A stretch of 35,489 nt of DNA from DAOTXL01 sp034435455 (lineage in GTDB: Bacteria > Chloroflexota > Anaerolineae > JAAYZQ01). Positions 29,235 through 35,489 of the stretch are shown here, one piece after another. The notes under the pieces were generated by a model. The model worked only from the letters and a program-made list of their open reading frames with translations. It was not told the DNA's origin and searched no databases. How positions within the stretch are numbered: the stretch's first letter is position 1; every line of letters starts with the position of its first letter. The stretch spans positions 1 to 35,489 of the forward strand of contig DAOTXL010000075.1 in the NCBI GenBank assembly GCA_034435455.1. The letters are read 5' to 3'. Position numbers and translations under genes: made by a program.

Positions 29235-30533
29235 ATGAAAGTTGCAGTCATCGGTGGGGGGTCCAGCTACACGCCGGAACTGGTCAGCGGCTTTTTGGAC
29301 CGCGCCGGGAGCTTTCCCCTGGCCGAATTGTGGCTGATGGACATCGCGCCCGACCGGTTGGAGGTGGTCGGCGGCCTGGCTCAACGGATGGCCGCCGCCA
29401 GGGGCCGCCCCTTTGACGTCCATCTGACCACCGACCGGCGGCAGGCGGTGCACGGCGCGAGTTATGTCATCGTCCAACTGCGCGTCGGCGGGATAGCAGC
29501 CCGCCGCGAGGATGAATATCTGGGCCGGCGACACGGCCTCATCGGCCAGGAAACGACCGGGGTGGGCGGCATGGCCAAGGCGCTGCGCACCATCCCCGTC
29601 GCGCTGCAGATCGCCCACGACATGGGCGAACTGGCCCCCGGCGCGTTGCTGGTCAATTTCACCAATCCCGCCGGCCTGATCACCGAGGCGCTGGCCCGCT
29701 ACGCGCCCGATGTGGCGTCGGTGGGGGTGTGCAACGTAGCCATCACCACCAAGATGAAGCTCCTGGCAACCCTGGCCGAAGGAGGCCTGCAGGTCCCGCC
29801 GGAGCGGGCGCACCTGAAGACGTTGGGGCTCAACCACCTGACCTGGCACTATGGCCTCGTCGTGGATGGCCAGGACCTCTGGCCGATGCTGTTGGCGCGC
29901 TATGGAAACCTCCTGCGGCAGGAAGACAACCCGGAATGGCCGCCCGAGTTGATCGAAACGCTGGGCATGATCCCCAACTACTATCTGCACTACTATTACC
30001 ACACCGACCGCAAGCTGGCCGAACAACAGCGGTGGCCGCCCTCCCGCGCCGAAGAGGTCATGGAGATTGAACGCGACCTGCTGGCCCACTATGCCGATCC
30101 GCAGCGCAACGAGCCGCCGGCCGACCTGCTGAAGCGGGGGGGAGCCTGCTATTCGACGGTGGCGACGCAACTGCTCAACGCCCATTACAACGACCTGGGC
30201 GAGGTCCATGTGGTCAACGTGCCCCACCGCGGCGCCGTGGCCGGCTGGCCGCAGGATTGGGTGCTGGAGATGCCCTGCCGCGTGGATGGCGGCGGCATCC
30301 ATCCTCTGCCTGCCGGGCCATTGCCGCCGGTTTGCTTTGGGCTGCTGGCCCAGGTCAAGATGTACGAACTGCTGACGGTGGAGGCTGCCGTCCACGGAGA
30401 CCGGGCCGCCGCCTACCAGGCCCTCCTCGCCCACCCCCTTGGCCCGACGGCAGACCGGGTGCAGGTGCTCCTCGACGACCTGTTGGAGACGAACCGGGCC
30501 TACCTGCCGCAGTTCTGGCCGCAGAAGCGGTGA
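29235..30533 (+). CDS. Glycoside hydrolase family 4 (6-phospho-beta-glucosidase-like)
   Basis: 432 residues. The NAD-binding start MKVAVIGGGSSYTPELVSGF and the family signature QETTGVGGMAKALRTIPVAL are clear. Metal ligands are Cys166 in VGVCNVAI and His201 in GLNHLTW. GH4 enzymes use NAD and Mn to cleave sugar phosphosides (and some unphosphorylated ones) by an oxidation-elimination route. The locus has an ABC transporter rather than a PTS, so a phosphorylated substrate would need a kinase, possibly the next gene product (inference). GGGAGGAAAGG precedes the ATG; the frame is open upstream over a repeat, and that part is rejected. Confidence 0.9.
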   Translation: MKVAVIGGGSSYTPELVSGFLDRAGSFPLAELWLMDIAPDRLEVVGGLAQRMAAARGRPFDVHLTTDRRQAVHGASYVIVQLRVGGIAARREDEYLGRRHGLIGQETTGVGGMAKALRTIPVALQIAHDMGELAPGALLVNFTNPAGLITEALARYAPDVASVGVCNVAITTKMKLLATLAEGGLQVPPERAHLKTLGLNHLTWHYGLVVDGQDLWPMLLARYGNLLRQEDNPEWPPELIETLGMIPNYYLHYYYHTDRKLAEQQRWPPSRAEEVMEIERDLLAHYADPQRNEPPADLLKRGGACYSTVATQLLNAHYNDLGEVHVVNVPHRGAVAGWPQDWVLEMPCRVDGGGIHPLPAGPLPPVCFGLLAQVKMYELLTVEAAVHGDRAAAYQALLAHPLGPTADRVQVLLDDLLETNRAYLPQFWPQKR

Positions 30534-30555
30534 GGGCCCCAGAGCGAGGGGAAGG

Positions 30556-31530
30556 ATGGGTTACTACCTCGGCGTGGATACCGGTGCCAGCAAGAGCCAC
30601 GCCCTCATCGCCGACGAACAGGGGCAGGCGCTTGGCCTGGGCGAAGGGGGACCCGGCAACTGGGAGGGGGTCGGCTGGCAGGGCGTGCGGTCCGTCCTCG
30701 AGGCGATCCTCACCCAGGCCACGGCCCAGGCCGGCATCAGCCGTTCCGAGATCGCTGCCGCCGGTTTTGGCCTGGCCGGCTACGACTGGCCGGAAGACCG
30801 CCCCCCCCACGAGGCGATCATCCGCGACCTGCTGCGGCCCGATCTACCCTTCGCGATGGCGAACGATGCCCTGCTCGGCCTGTGGGCCGGCACCAAGGCC
30901 GGCTGGGGGGTGGTTGTCGCCGCCGGGACCAGTTGCAACTGCTATGGGCGCAACGCCCAGGGGGCCATCGGGCGGATGGCCGGTTCCAGCTATCTGGGCG
31001 AATATGCCGGGGCTGCCGAACTGGTCTGGTGGGCCACGCAGGCCGTCGCTGCTGCCTGGTCACGGCGCGGGCCGGCCACCCGTCTGACGGAGGCCCTGGT
31101 GAGCAGGGCCGGCGCCTCCGATGTTGCCGACCTGCTGGCCGGCCTGATGCGCGGGCGATACACCCTCACGGCCGACAGCGCCCCGCTGGTTTTCGCCGTC
31201 GCCGCCGAGGGCGATCCGGTCGCCCTGGAGCTGGTGCGCCGCGCCGGGCATGAACTGGGCCACCTGGCGCTGGGCGTCATCCGCCAGCTCGACCTGGCCG
31301 CCCAGCCCTTTGAAGTGGTGCTGTCGGGCAGCTTTTACCATGGCAGCCCACTCCTCCAGGAATGCCTGGCCGAGACGGTCCACGCCGTAGCCCCCCACGC
31401 CCGATTCGTGCGCCTGGAGACCCTGCCGGTGGTCGGCGCGGTGCTGATGGGCATGGAACAGGTCGGGGTTGACTGGGTGGCTGTGCGCCCCACCCTCATC
31501 GCCACGACAAACCGCCTGTTATCGGTGTAG
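30556..31530 (+). CDS. BadF/BadG/BcrA/BcrD-type ATPase, probable N-acetylhexosamine kinase
   Basis: 324 residues of the ASKHA fold. The phosphate-1 loop is GVDTGASKSHALIAD (about 6-20), followed by AGFGLAGYDWPED, MANDALLGLWAGTKAGWGVVVAAGTSCNCYG (phosphate-2 and connecting loops) and the adenosine part VVLSGSFYHGSPLL. Members of this family include GlcNAc and glucosamine kinases. The sugar context makes sugar kinase more likely than an activator of a CoA dehydratase. It follows the GH4 gene by 22 bases with a GAGGGGAAGG ribosome site, and its 3' end overlaps the GH130 gene by 12 bases tail to tail. Confidence 0.85.
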   Translation: MGYYLGVDTGASKSHALIADEQGQALGLGEGGPGNWEGVGWQGVRSVLEAILTQATAQAGISRSEIAAAGFGLAGYDWPEDRPPHEAIIRDLLRPDLPFAMANDALLGLWAGTKAGWGVVVAAGTSCNCYGRNAQGAIGRMAGSSYLGEYAGAAELVWWATQAVAAAWSRRGPATRLTEALVSRAGASDVADLLAGLMRGRYTLTADSAPLVFAVAAEGDPVALELVRRAGHELGHLALGVIRQLDLAAQPFEVVLSGSFYHGSPLLQECLAETVHAVAPHARFVRLETLPVVGAVLMGMEQVGVDWVAVRPTLIATTNRLLSV

Positions 31531-32439
31531 GGCAAAATCCACCAGGTCCTCCAGGCGACAGGTTGCCAGGCCGATGACATGGTCGCCGCCGCCGTAAAAG
31601 ACGTACACTGTGCCCTCTACCACCGGGTTGGCGCAGGAAAAGACGACATTGGGCACATCGCCGCGCAGTTCCCACAGCTCCTCCGGCCAAAAGATGGGCG
31701 CCGGCGGGCGGCGGATGACGCGCCACGGCTCCTCCAGGTCCAGCAGGCAGACGCCGAACTTGTAAACGTGGTCGGCGTCGTAGCCGTGGTAGAGCAGCAA
31801 CCACCCCTCCCCGGTTTCGAGGGGCACCCCGTTGGCCCCCACGCTCTTGCCGTCCCAATGGCCCTCGCCGCGCGGGCCAAAGATGGGCCGCATGTCCTCT
31901 TCTCGCCAGGTGCACAGGTCGTCGCTGAAGGCCAGCCAGACCTGCGGCCAGCGGCGGTGCAAGGCCGCATACCGCCCGCCGATCTTGCGCGGAAAGAGCA
32001 CGTGGTCCTTGTTGTCCTCGCCGCGCACCAGGGGACCGAGCCGCTGCCAGGTGATCCGGTTCTCGCTGCGGGCGATCATGGGCAGGATGCCGCCGCCGCG
32101 GTGGGTCGGTTGTCCCTGGCCATAGAATTCGCGGCCATAGGCGGTGTAGGTCATGTAGAAAGCGCCGTCCAGCTCGACCACGCGCGGGTCCTCGATGCCC
32201 CGTGAGTCGCTGCCATCGTGGGGCACAAGCACCGGTTCCCGCAGACGGTTCCAGTGCACCCCATCCTGGCTGACGGCATAGCCCAGGCGGCTCACCCAGT
32301 CCAGCCCCTGGGCGCGATACCACATGTGGAACAGGCCGCCATGGTAGATCACCGCCGGGTTAAAGACGTTGTAGCACTCCCAGGCCGAGGCCGGGTCAGG
32401 GAGCAGGATGGGGTTCGCCGGGTGGCGTTCGAGTTTCAT
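31519..32439 (-). CDS. Glycoside hydrolase family 130 (mannoside phosphorylase type)
   Basis: 306 residues of five-bladed beta-propeller type. Motifs are RHPANPILLPDPASAWECYNVFNPAVIY (N-P..N-P-A), MWYRAQG, GIEDPRVVELDGAFYMTYTAY, DHVLFPRKIGGRYAALHR and GANGVPLETGEGWLLLYHG. GH130 enzymes phosphorolyse beta-mannosides such as Man-beta-1,4-Glc or Man-beta-1,4-GlcNAc to mannose 1-phosphate; a subset are hydrolases. GGAGGAGAGG lies in front of the ATG at 32439. It is last in the leftward sugar operon. Confidence 0.88.
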   Translation of the reverse strand: MKLERHPANPILLPDPASAWECYNVFNPAVIYHGGLFHMWYRAQGLDWVSRLGYAVSQDGVHWNRLREPVLVPHDGSDSRGIEDPRVVELDGAFYMTYTAYGREFYGQGQPTHRGGGILPMIARSENRITWQRLGPLVRGEDNKDHVLFPRKIGGRYAALHRRWPQVWLAFSDDLCTWREEDMRPIFGPRGEGHWDGKSVGANGVPLETGEGWLLLYHGYDADHVYKFGVCLLDLEEPWRVIRRPPAPIFWPEELWELRGDVPNVVFSCANPVVEGTVYVFYGGGDHVIGLATCRLEDLVDFALHR

Positions 32440-32455
32440 CCTCTCCTCCAATGAT

Positions 32456-33064
32456 TTATCCCTGCACCCCCAACCGGTTCCGCACGGCGTGGGTGGCGAC
32501 CAACGCCAGGAAGACGCCTCCCGCTGCTGTGGTGACGAAAAAGAAAACGATGCCCGCGGCCAACAGCGCCAGCAGCAGAAAACCCAGCGCCAGGGAAAAG
32601 AGCGGGTTCCGGCCCAGCAGCAGCGCCCCGTTGCGCAGCGCCATGCCCAGGTGCGGCTCCTCCTGCTCAAAGAGGAAGGCCAGGGTGTAGAGCTGCCACA
32701 GCAGCCAGACGGCCAGCCCGGCCAGGTAGAACCCCTGGATCAGCCGACCGAGGGCCGAGTCGCCGGCCAGCCGCCCGGTGAGGAGCACGTCGCCGACCAG
32801 CACGAATAGCACGCCAACCTGCACGAGTCCCCAGCGCCAGCCCAGGCCCACGTGCCGGCGCAGAGCCAGCCAAAAGTCGCGGGGATCAGTTGGCTCGCCG
32901 TGGGCCAGGCGGTTGCCCACGGCAAAGAGGGCCAGCGCCGCCGGGGGAGCCATGACCCCCGTCAGCGTCAGCCCCAGCCACATCAGATTGACGACCGCTG
33001 TGGTCAGCAGGTCGTGCCAGGTGTCGCGCACAGCCGCGCAGACGACGTGCCAGGCTTCAAGCAT
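32456..33064 (-). CDS. YesL/DUF624 family membrane protein
   Basis: 202 residues with about five membrane segments. It has the DUF624 pattern: an N-terminal DLLTTAVVNLMWLGLTLTGVMAPPAALALFAV helix pair, then DFWLALRRHVGLGWRWGLVQV and a long hydrophobic half. YesL-like proteins often sit beside sugar ABC importers, as here (16 bases before GH130, 30 bases after the MalG-like permease). The biochemical role is unknown; an accessory role in sugar uptake is an inference from context. Confidence 0.78.
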   Translation of the reverse strand: MLEAWHVVCAAVRDTWHDLLTTAVVNLMWLGLTLTGVMAPPAALALFAVGNRLAHGEPTDPRDFWLALRRHVGLGWRWGLVQVGVLFVLVGDVLLTGRLAGDSALGRLIQGFYLAGLAVWLLWQLYTLAFLFEQEEPHLGMALRNGALLLGRNPLFSLALGFLLLALLAAGIVFFFVTTAAGGVFLALVATHAVRNRLGVQG

Positions 33065-33094
33065 TGCAAGCAGAAGCCTCTTGCCTCCTGTATC

Positions 33095-33988
33095 TTATCC
33101 TTTCACCCCGGCGTAGGCCACGCCCTCGATGTAGTACTTGCTAAAGAAGAAAAAGAGGATCAGCACCGGCACAGCGTTGAACACGGCTCCCACCAGCGTC
33201 AGGTTCCACTGGGCCTTGTATTGCTGCTTAAAGACGCTCAGGGCCACGTTCAGCACCCACATCTTGGGCGCATCCAGGTAGAGGAGCGGCGTCAAAAAGT
33301 TGTTCCACATGGCCTGGAACTGGAGGATAAAGACCGTCAGCAGCGCCGGGCGCGACAGGGGCAGGATGACATCCTTGTAGACCTGGAACTGGGTTGCCCC
33401 GTCAATAACCGCCGCCTCCTCCAGGTCGCGGGGGATGGTCTTGAAGAACTGGGTGAGCATAAAGATCGCCCCGGCGCTGACGATGCCGGGCAGCAGCAGC
33501 GACCAGTAGGTATTGAGCAACCTGAGCTTGCTCATCAACACAAAGGCGGGGATGAGGGTCACCGCACCGGGGATCATCATCGTGCCCAACATAAAGTTAA
33601 ACACCGCATCGCGGCCCGGAAAGCGCAGCCGGGCAAAGGCATAGGCCGCCATCGAACAGCCGATCACCTCCAACACGGCAATGGCCACCGACAGGAAGGC
33701 GGTATTGAACAGCCAGCGGGGAAAGGTCCCCCCCTCGCCCAGGTCGGTCTGCCAGACCTTGACCCAGTTCTCGACGAGCCAGGCTTTGGGCAGGAATTTT
33801 GGCGGCCAGGCGATGATCTCGGCATCGGTCTTGAAGCTGCCCAGAAAGGCCAGGATAAAGGGCATGAACATCACCACACCGATGACAACCAGCACGGTGT
33901 AGCGCAAGACCAGGCCGATGTAGTAGCTCGCCGGTTTGCCCTCGGCGCGGGGCCTGGCCCGGGTTACAGCGCGTGTAGCTATAGCCAT
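33095..33988 (-). CDS. Carbohydrate ABC transporter permease (MalG-like)
   Basis: 297 residues with six membrane segments. The EAA loop reads LEEAAVIDGATQFQVYKDVILPLSRPAL, which contacts the ATPase. It belongs to the CUT1 class of sugar importers. The ATG has GGAGGAGTCCC upstream. The partner MalF-like gene lies 10 bases before. No ATPase gene is in the window; CUT1 systems often use one shared MsmK/MalK-type ATPase encoded elsewhere. Confidence 0.93.
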   Translation of the reverse strand: MAIATRAVTRARPRAEGKPASYYIGLVLRYTVLVVIGVVMFMPFILAFLGSFKTDAEIIAWPPKFLPKAWLVENWVKVWQTDLGEGGTFPRWLFNTAFLSVAIAVLEVIGCSMAAYAFARLRFPGRDAVFNFMLGTMMIPGAVTLIPAFVLMSKLRLLNTYWSLLLPGIVSAGAIFMLTQFFKTIPRDLEEAAVIDGATQFQVYKDVILPLSRPALLTVFILQFQAMWNNFLTPLLYLDAPKMWVLNVALSVFKQQYKAQWNLTLVGAVFNAVPVLILFFFFSKYYIEGVAYAGVKG

Positions 33989-33998
33989 GGGACTCCTC

Positions 33999-35216
33999 CT
34001 AGTACTGCTCGGCGCCGCGCTCGATCAGCCGACGCTGGACAAAGGTAAAGAAAAAGATGAGGACGGCCAGGATAAAGGCGATGGCCGAGGCGTAGCCCAT
34101 CTGGATCGGCCCTTGCTTGCCCAGGGCCTCGTTAAAGACCAGGTAGACGGGCGTCAGCGTCGTGCCCAGCGGACCGCCGGCCGTGGCCAGGTAGACCTGG
34201 TCGAAAATCTGCAGCGTGCCGATGGTGCTCAGCACCAGCACCAGGACGACGATGGGCCGCAGCAGGGGCAGGGTGATCTTCCAGAACTGCTGCCAGCCGC
34301 TGGCCCCGTCGATGCTGGCCGCCTCGTAGAGGGCCGGGTTGATGTCCTGGAGCGCTGCCAGGAACATGATCATAAAGGTCGGCGCGGTGGTAAAGATGTT
34401 CTGGACCATCAGCGCGCACCAGGCCACGCTCGGCCCGCGCAGATACCACTGACCGGATGGGATCTTGCCGCCAAACGCCTCCACAATGAGCTGGATCAGC
34501 CCCTTGGGATTGCCCAGCCAGTCGATCGCCTTGTAGTCCAGCCCAAAGAGGCCCCACACCCTGTCGAACATCAGGTTGATGTAGCCGGTCTTGAGGTACA
34601 GCCAGACGAAAATGAGGGTGATGACCACCGACGAGGTGACGCTGGGCGCGTAAAAGACCGTGCGGAAGAACTGCTTGAACCTCATCGGCGTGTTGAGCAG
34701 CACCGCCAGGGCAATAGCGATGGTCGTCTGGGCGATGGTGACAATGACCGCATACCACAGCACGTTGTGCAGCGACTGCTGGAACTCTTTTGACTTGAGG
34801 GCCTTGGCAAAATTCTCCAGCCCGACAAAGGTGGGCGCGGTATAGATTTCGTACTTGGTAAAAGCGATATACAGGGCAAAGAGGATAACGCCCACGGTAA
34901 AGGTCAGCGTCACCAGCAGGTAGGGGGCCAGAAAGGTATAGCCGGCGATCAGCGCCCGACGGCGGCGCAGATCGGGCCATTCGCGGCGCACGACGACGGC
35001 CGCCGCCCCGGCCACCCCAACGGCCAACAGGCTCACGATGATCATAAACGGCAGGGCCGTCGTCCGCACTTCGGTCAAGTAGGCGCCCAGCGTCTCGGTC
35101 ACCTGGGCCGTGGCCCGCACCGGCGCGTTCATCAGGGCGATGACGAACAGGATGACAAAGACCAGCACGAACGCGCCCACGGCTGCCACGGTAGCCCCGG
35201 ATCTCTGAGTGTGCAT
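33999..35216 (-). CDS. Carbohydrate ABC transporter permease (MalF-like)
   Basis: 405 residues, longer than the common ~300. Residues 1-80 hold two extra hydrophobic segments (AVGAFVLVFVILFVIALM and FMIIVSLLAVGVAGAAAVVV) before the usual core that starts GYTFLAPYLLVTLTF. The core has a LYEAASIDGASGWQQFWKITLPLLRP EAA loop. An insert near the middle (WLGNPKGLIQLIVEAFGGKIPSGQWYLRG) is a periplasmic loop candidate. AAAGGAGTTGAGCC precedes the ATG. It follows the binding-protein gene. Confidence 0.92.
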   Translation of the reverse strand: MHTQRSGATVAAVGAFVLVFVILFVIALMNAPVRATAQVTETLGAYLTEVRTTALPFMIIVSLLAVGVAGAAAVVVRREWPDLRRRRALIAGYTFLAPYLLVTLTFTVGVILFALYIAFTKYEIYTAPTFVGLENFAKALKSKEFQQSLHNVLWYAVIVTIAQTTIAIALAVLLNTPMRFKQFFRTVFYAPSVTSSVVITLIFVWLYLKTGYINLMFDRVWGLFGLDYKAIDWLGNPKGLIQLIVEAFGGKIPSGQWYLRGPSVAWCALMVQNIFTTAPTFMIMFLAALQDINPALYEAASIDGASGWQQFWKITLPLLRPIVVLVLVLSTIGTLQIFDQVYLATAGGPLGTTLTPVYLVFNEALGKQGPIQMGYASAIAFILAVLIFFFTFVQRRLIERGAEQY

Positions 35217-35295
35217 GGCTCAACTCCTTTCCTCATGTCTTGGCAATGCTGGGGCCGGGATCGGGTAGCCCCTCCATTCCCCGGGTAAGGAAGAT

Positions 35296-35327
35296 GGCGG
35301 GGACATCCCAGACGGGATGCCCCCGCC
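35296..35327 (-). terminator. Intercistronic hairpin between sugar-binding protein and permease
   Basis: Arms 35296-35309 and 35314-35327 with a 4-base loop. In the minus-strand RNA all 14 pairs form, one as G-U (35320/35303); on the plus strand that position is an A-C mismatch. No T tract follows, so it is more likely an RNA-stability or attenuation hairpin than a full terminator. Confidence 0.7.
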
Positions 35328-35336
35328 CGGCATCTG

Positions 35337-35489
35337 CTATTCGCCCTTGAGCGCCGCGTTGGCCTCTTGTTGAGCCTGGGCGAACGACTCGTCCACATCC
35401 TGGTCGCCCAGGTAGACCCGCTCCAGCGCCTTGGAGACGATGTCGTTGACCTTGCCGGTGTTCGGTCCCCAGTAGGCCACCCGGCTGTC
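35337..35489 (-). CDS. Sugar-binding protein (SBP family 1-like), C-terminal end
   Basis: Only the last 50 residues are in the window; the gene continues past its end. It reads VAYWGPNTGKVNDIVSKAL then DVDESFAQAQQEANAALKGE, the closing helix pattern of CUT1 binding proteins. The stop is at 35337. Its place before the MalF-like gene and the hairpin between them support the call. Confidence 0.75.
   Translation of the reverse strand, partial: DSRVAYWGPNTGKVNDIVSKALERVYLGDQDVDESFAQAQQEANAALKGE

Overview
The window is GC-rich bacterial DNA. The best guess for its source is a Chloroflexota bacterium of the Anaerolineae/Caldilineae kind. The basis is the gene mix (family 5 and sugar-type ABC transporters whose lipoprotein has a Thr/Pro/Ala-rich linker, a DUF6504 protein, a PdtaS/PdtaR-type pair) and several dispersed short non-coding repeats. 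This is an inference from style; no rRNA is present. Promoters are easy to read: several TTGACA-like / TATAAT-like pairs with exactly 17 bp spacing occur, so a normal housekeeping sigma factor is likely.

Region 1 (1-5100): the 3' end of a protein with a long Pro/Gln/Ala repeat, then a leftward operon: B12-binding radical SAM enzyme, a DUF433/DUF5615 toxin-antitoxin-like pair, a family 2 glycosyltransferase and a flippase-like membrane protein. The toxin-antitoxin-like pair is bounded by an exact 92-bp direct duplication of the 3' end of the radical SAM gene. It has split what looks like an older radical SAM-glycosyltransferase ATGA overlap.

Region 2 (5089-15062): a phosphoribosyltransferase diverges from an 814-residue membrane protein with three cyclic-nucleotide-binding-like domains and two bacterial PH-like modules. 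Then come a flavodoxin, tRNA-Lys(CUU), a second flippase-like protein coupled to a GT4 glycosyltransferase, a methyltransferase flanked by inverted short repeats, a histidine kinase plus ANTAR response regulator (PdtaS/PdtaR type), tRNA-Pro(GGG) and a DUF6504 protein.

Region 3 (15240-27967) is the most interesting part. A leftward series runs Lrp/AsnC regulator, class III aminotransferase, CoA-transferase A and B, a C45-family autoproteolytic amidase/acyltransferase, a creatininase-family amidohydrolase, then a complete peptide-type ABC transporter (SBP, two permeases, two ATPases) with its own promoter. A second C45 gene diverges from lrp. An imperfect dyad between the two divergent promoters overlaps both -35 boxes, so one operator could control both directions. 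Together these look like an uptake-and-breakdown route for an amide-containing compound (N-acyl amino acid, lactam or small peptide-like molecule): uptake, amide cleavage, transamination and CoA activation. The substrate cannot be read from sequence.

Region 4 (28035-35489): fmt (methionyl-tRNA formyltransferase), then a sugar locus of two convergent operons. Rightward are GH4 and a BadF-type sugar kinase. Leftward are a sugar-binding protein (cut by the window end), two permeases, a YesL/DUF624 membrane protein and a GH130 phosphorylase. Strong hairpins follow the binding-protein gene in both transporters and probably set a higher level of binding protein than of permease.
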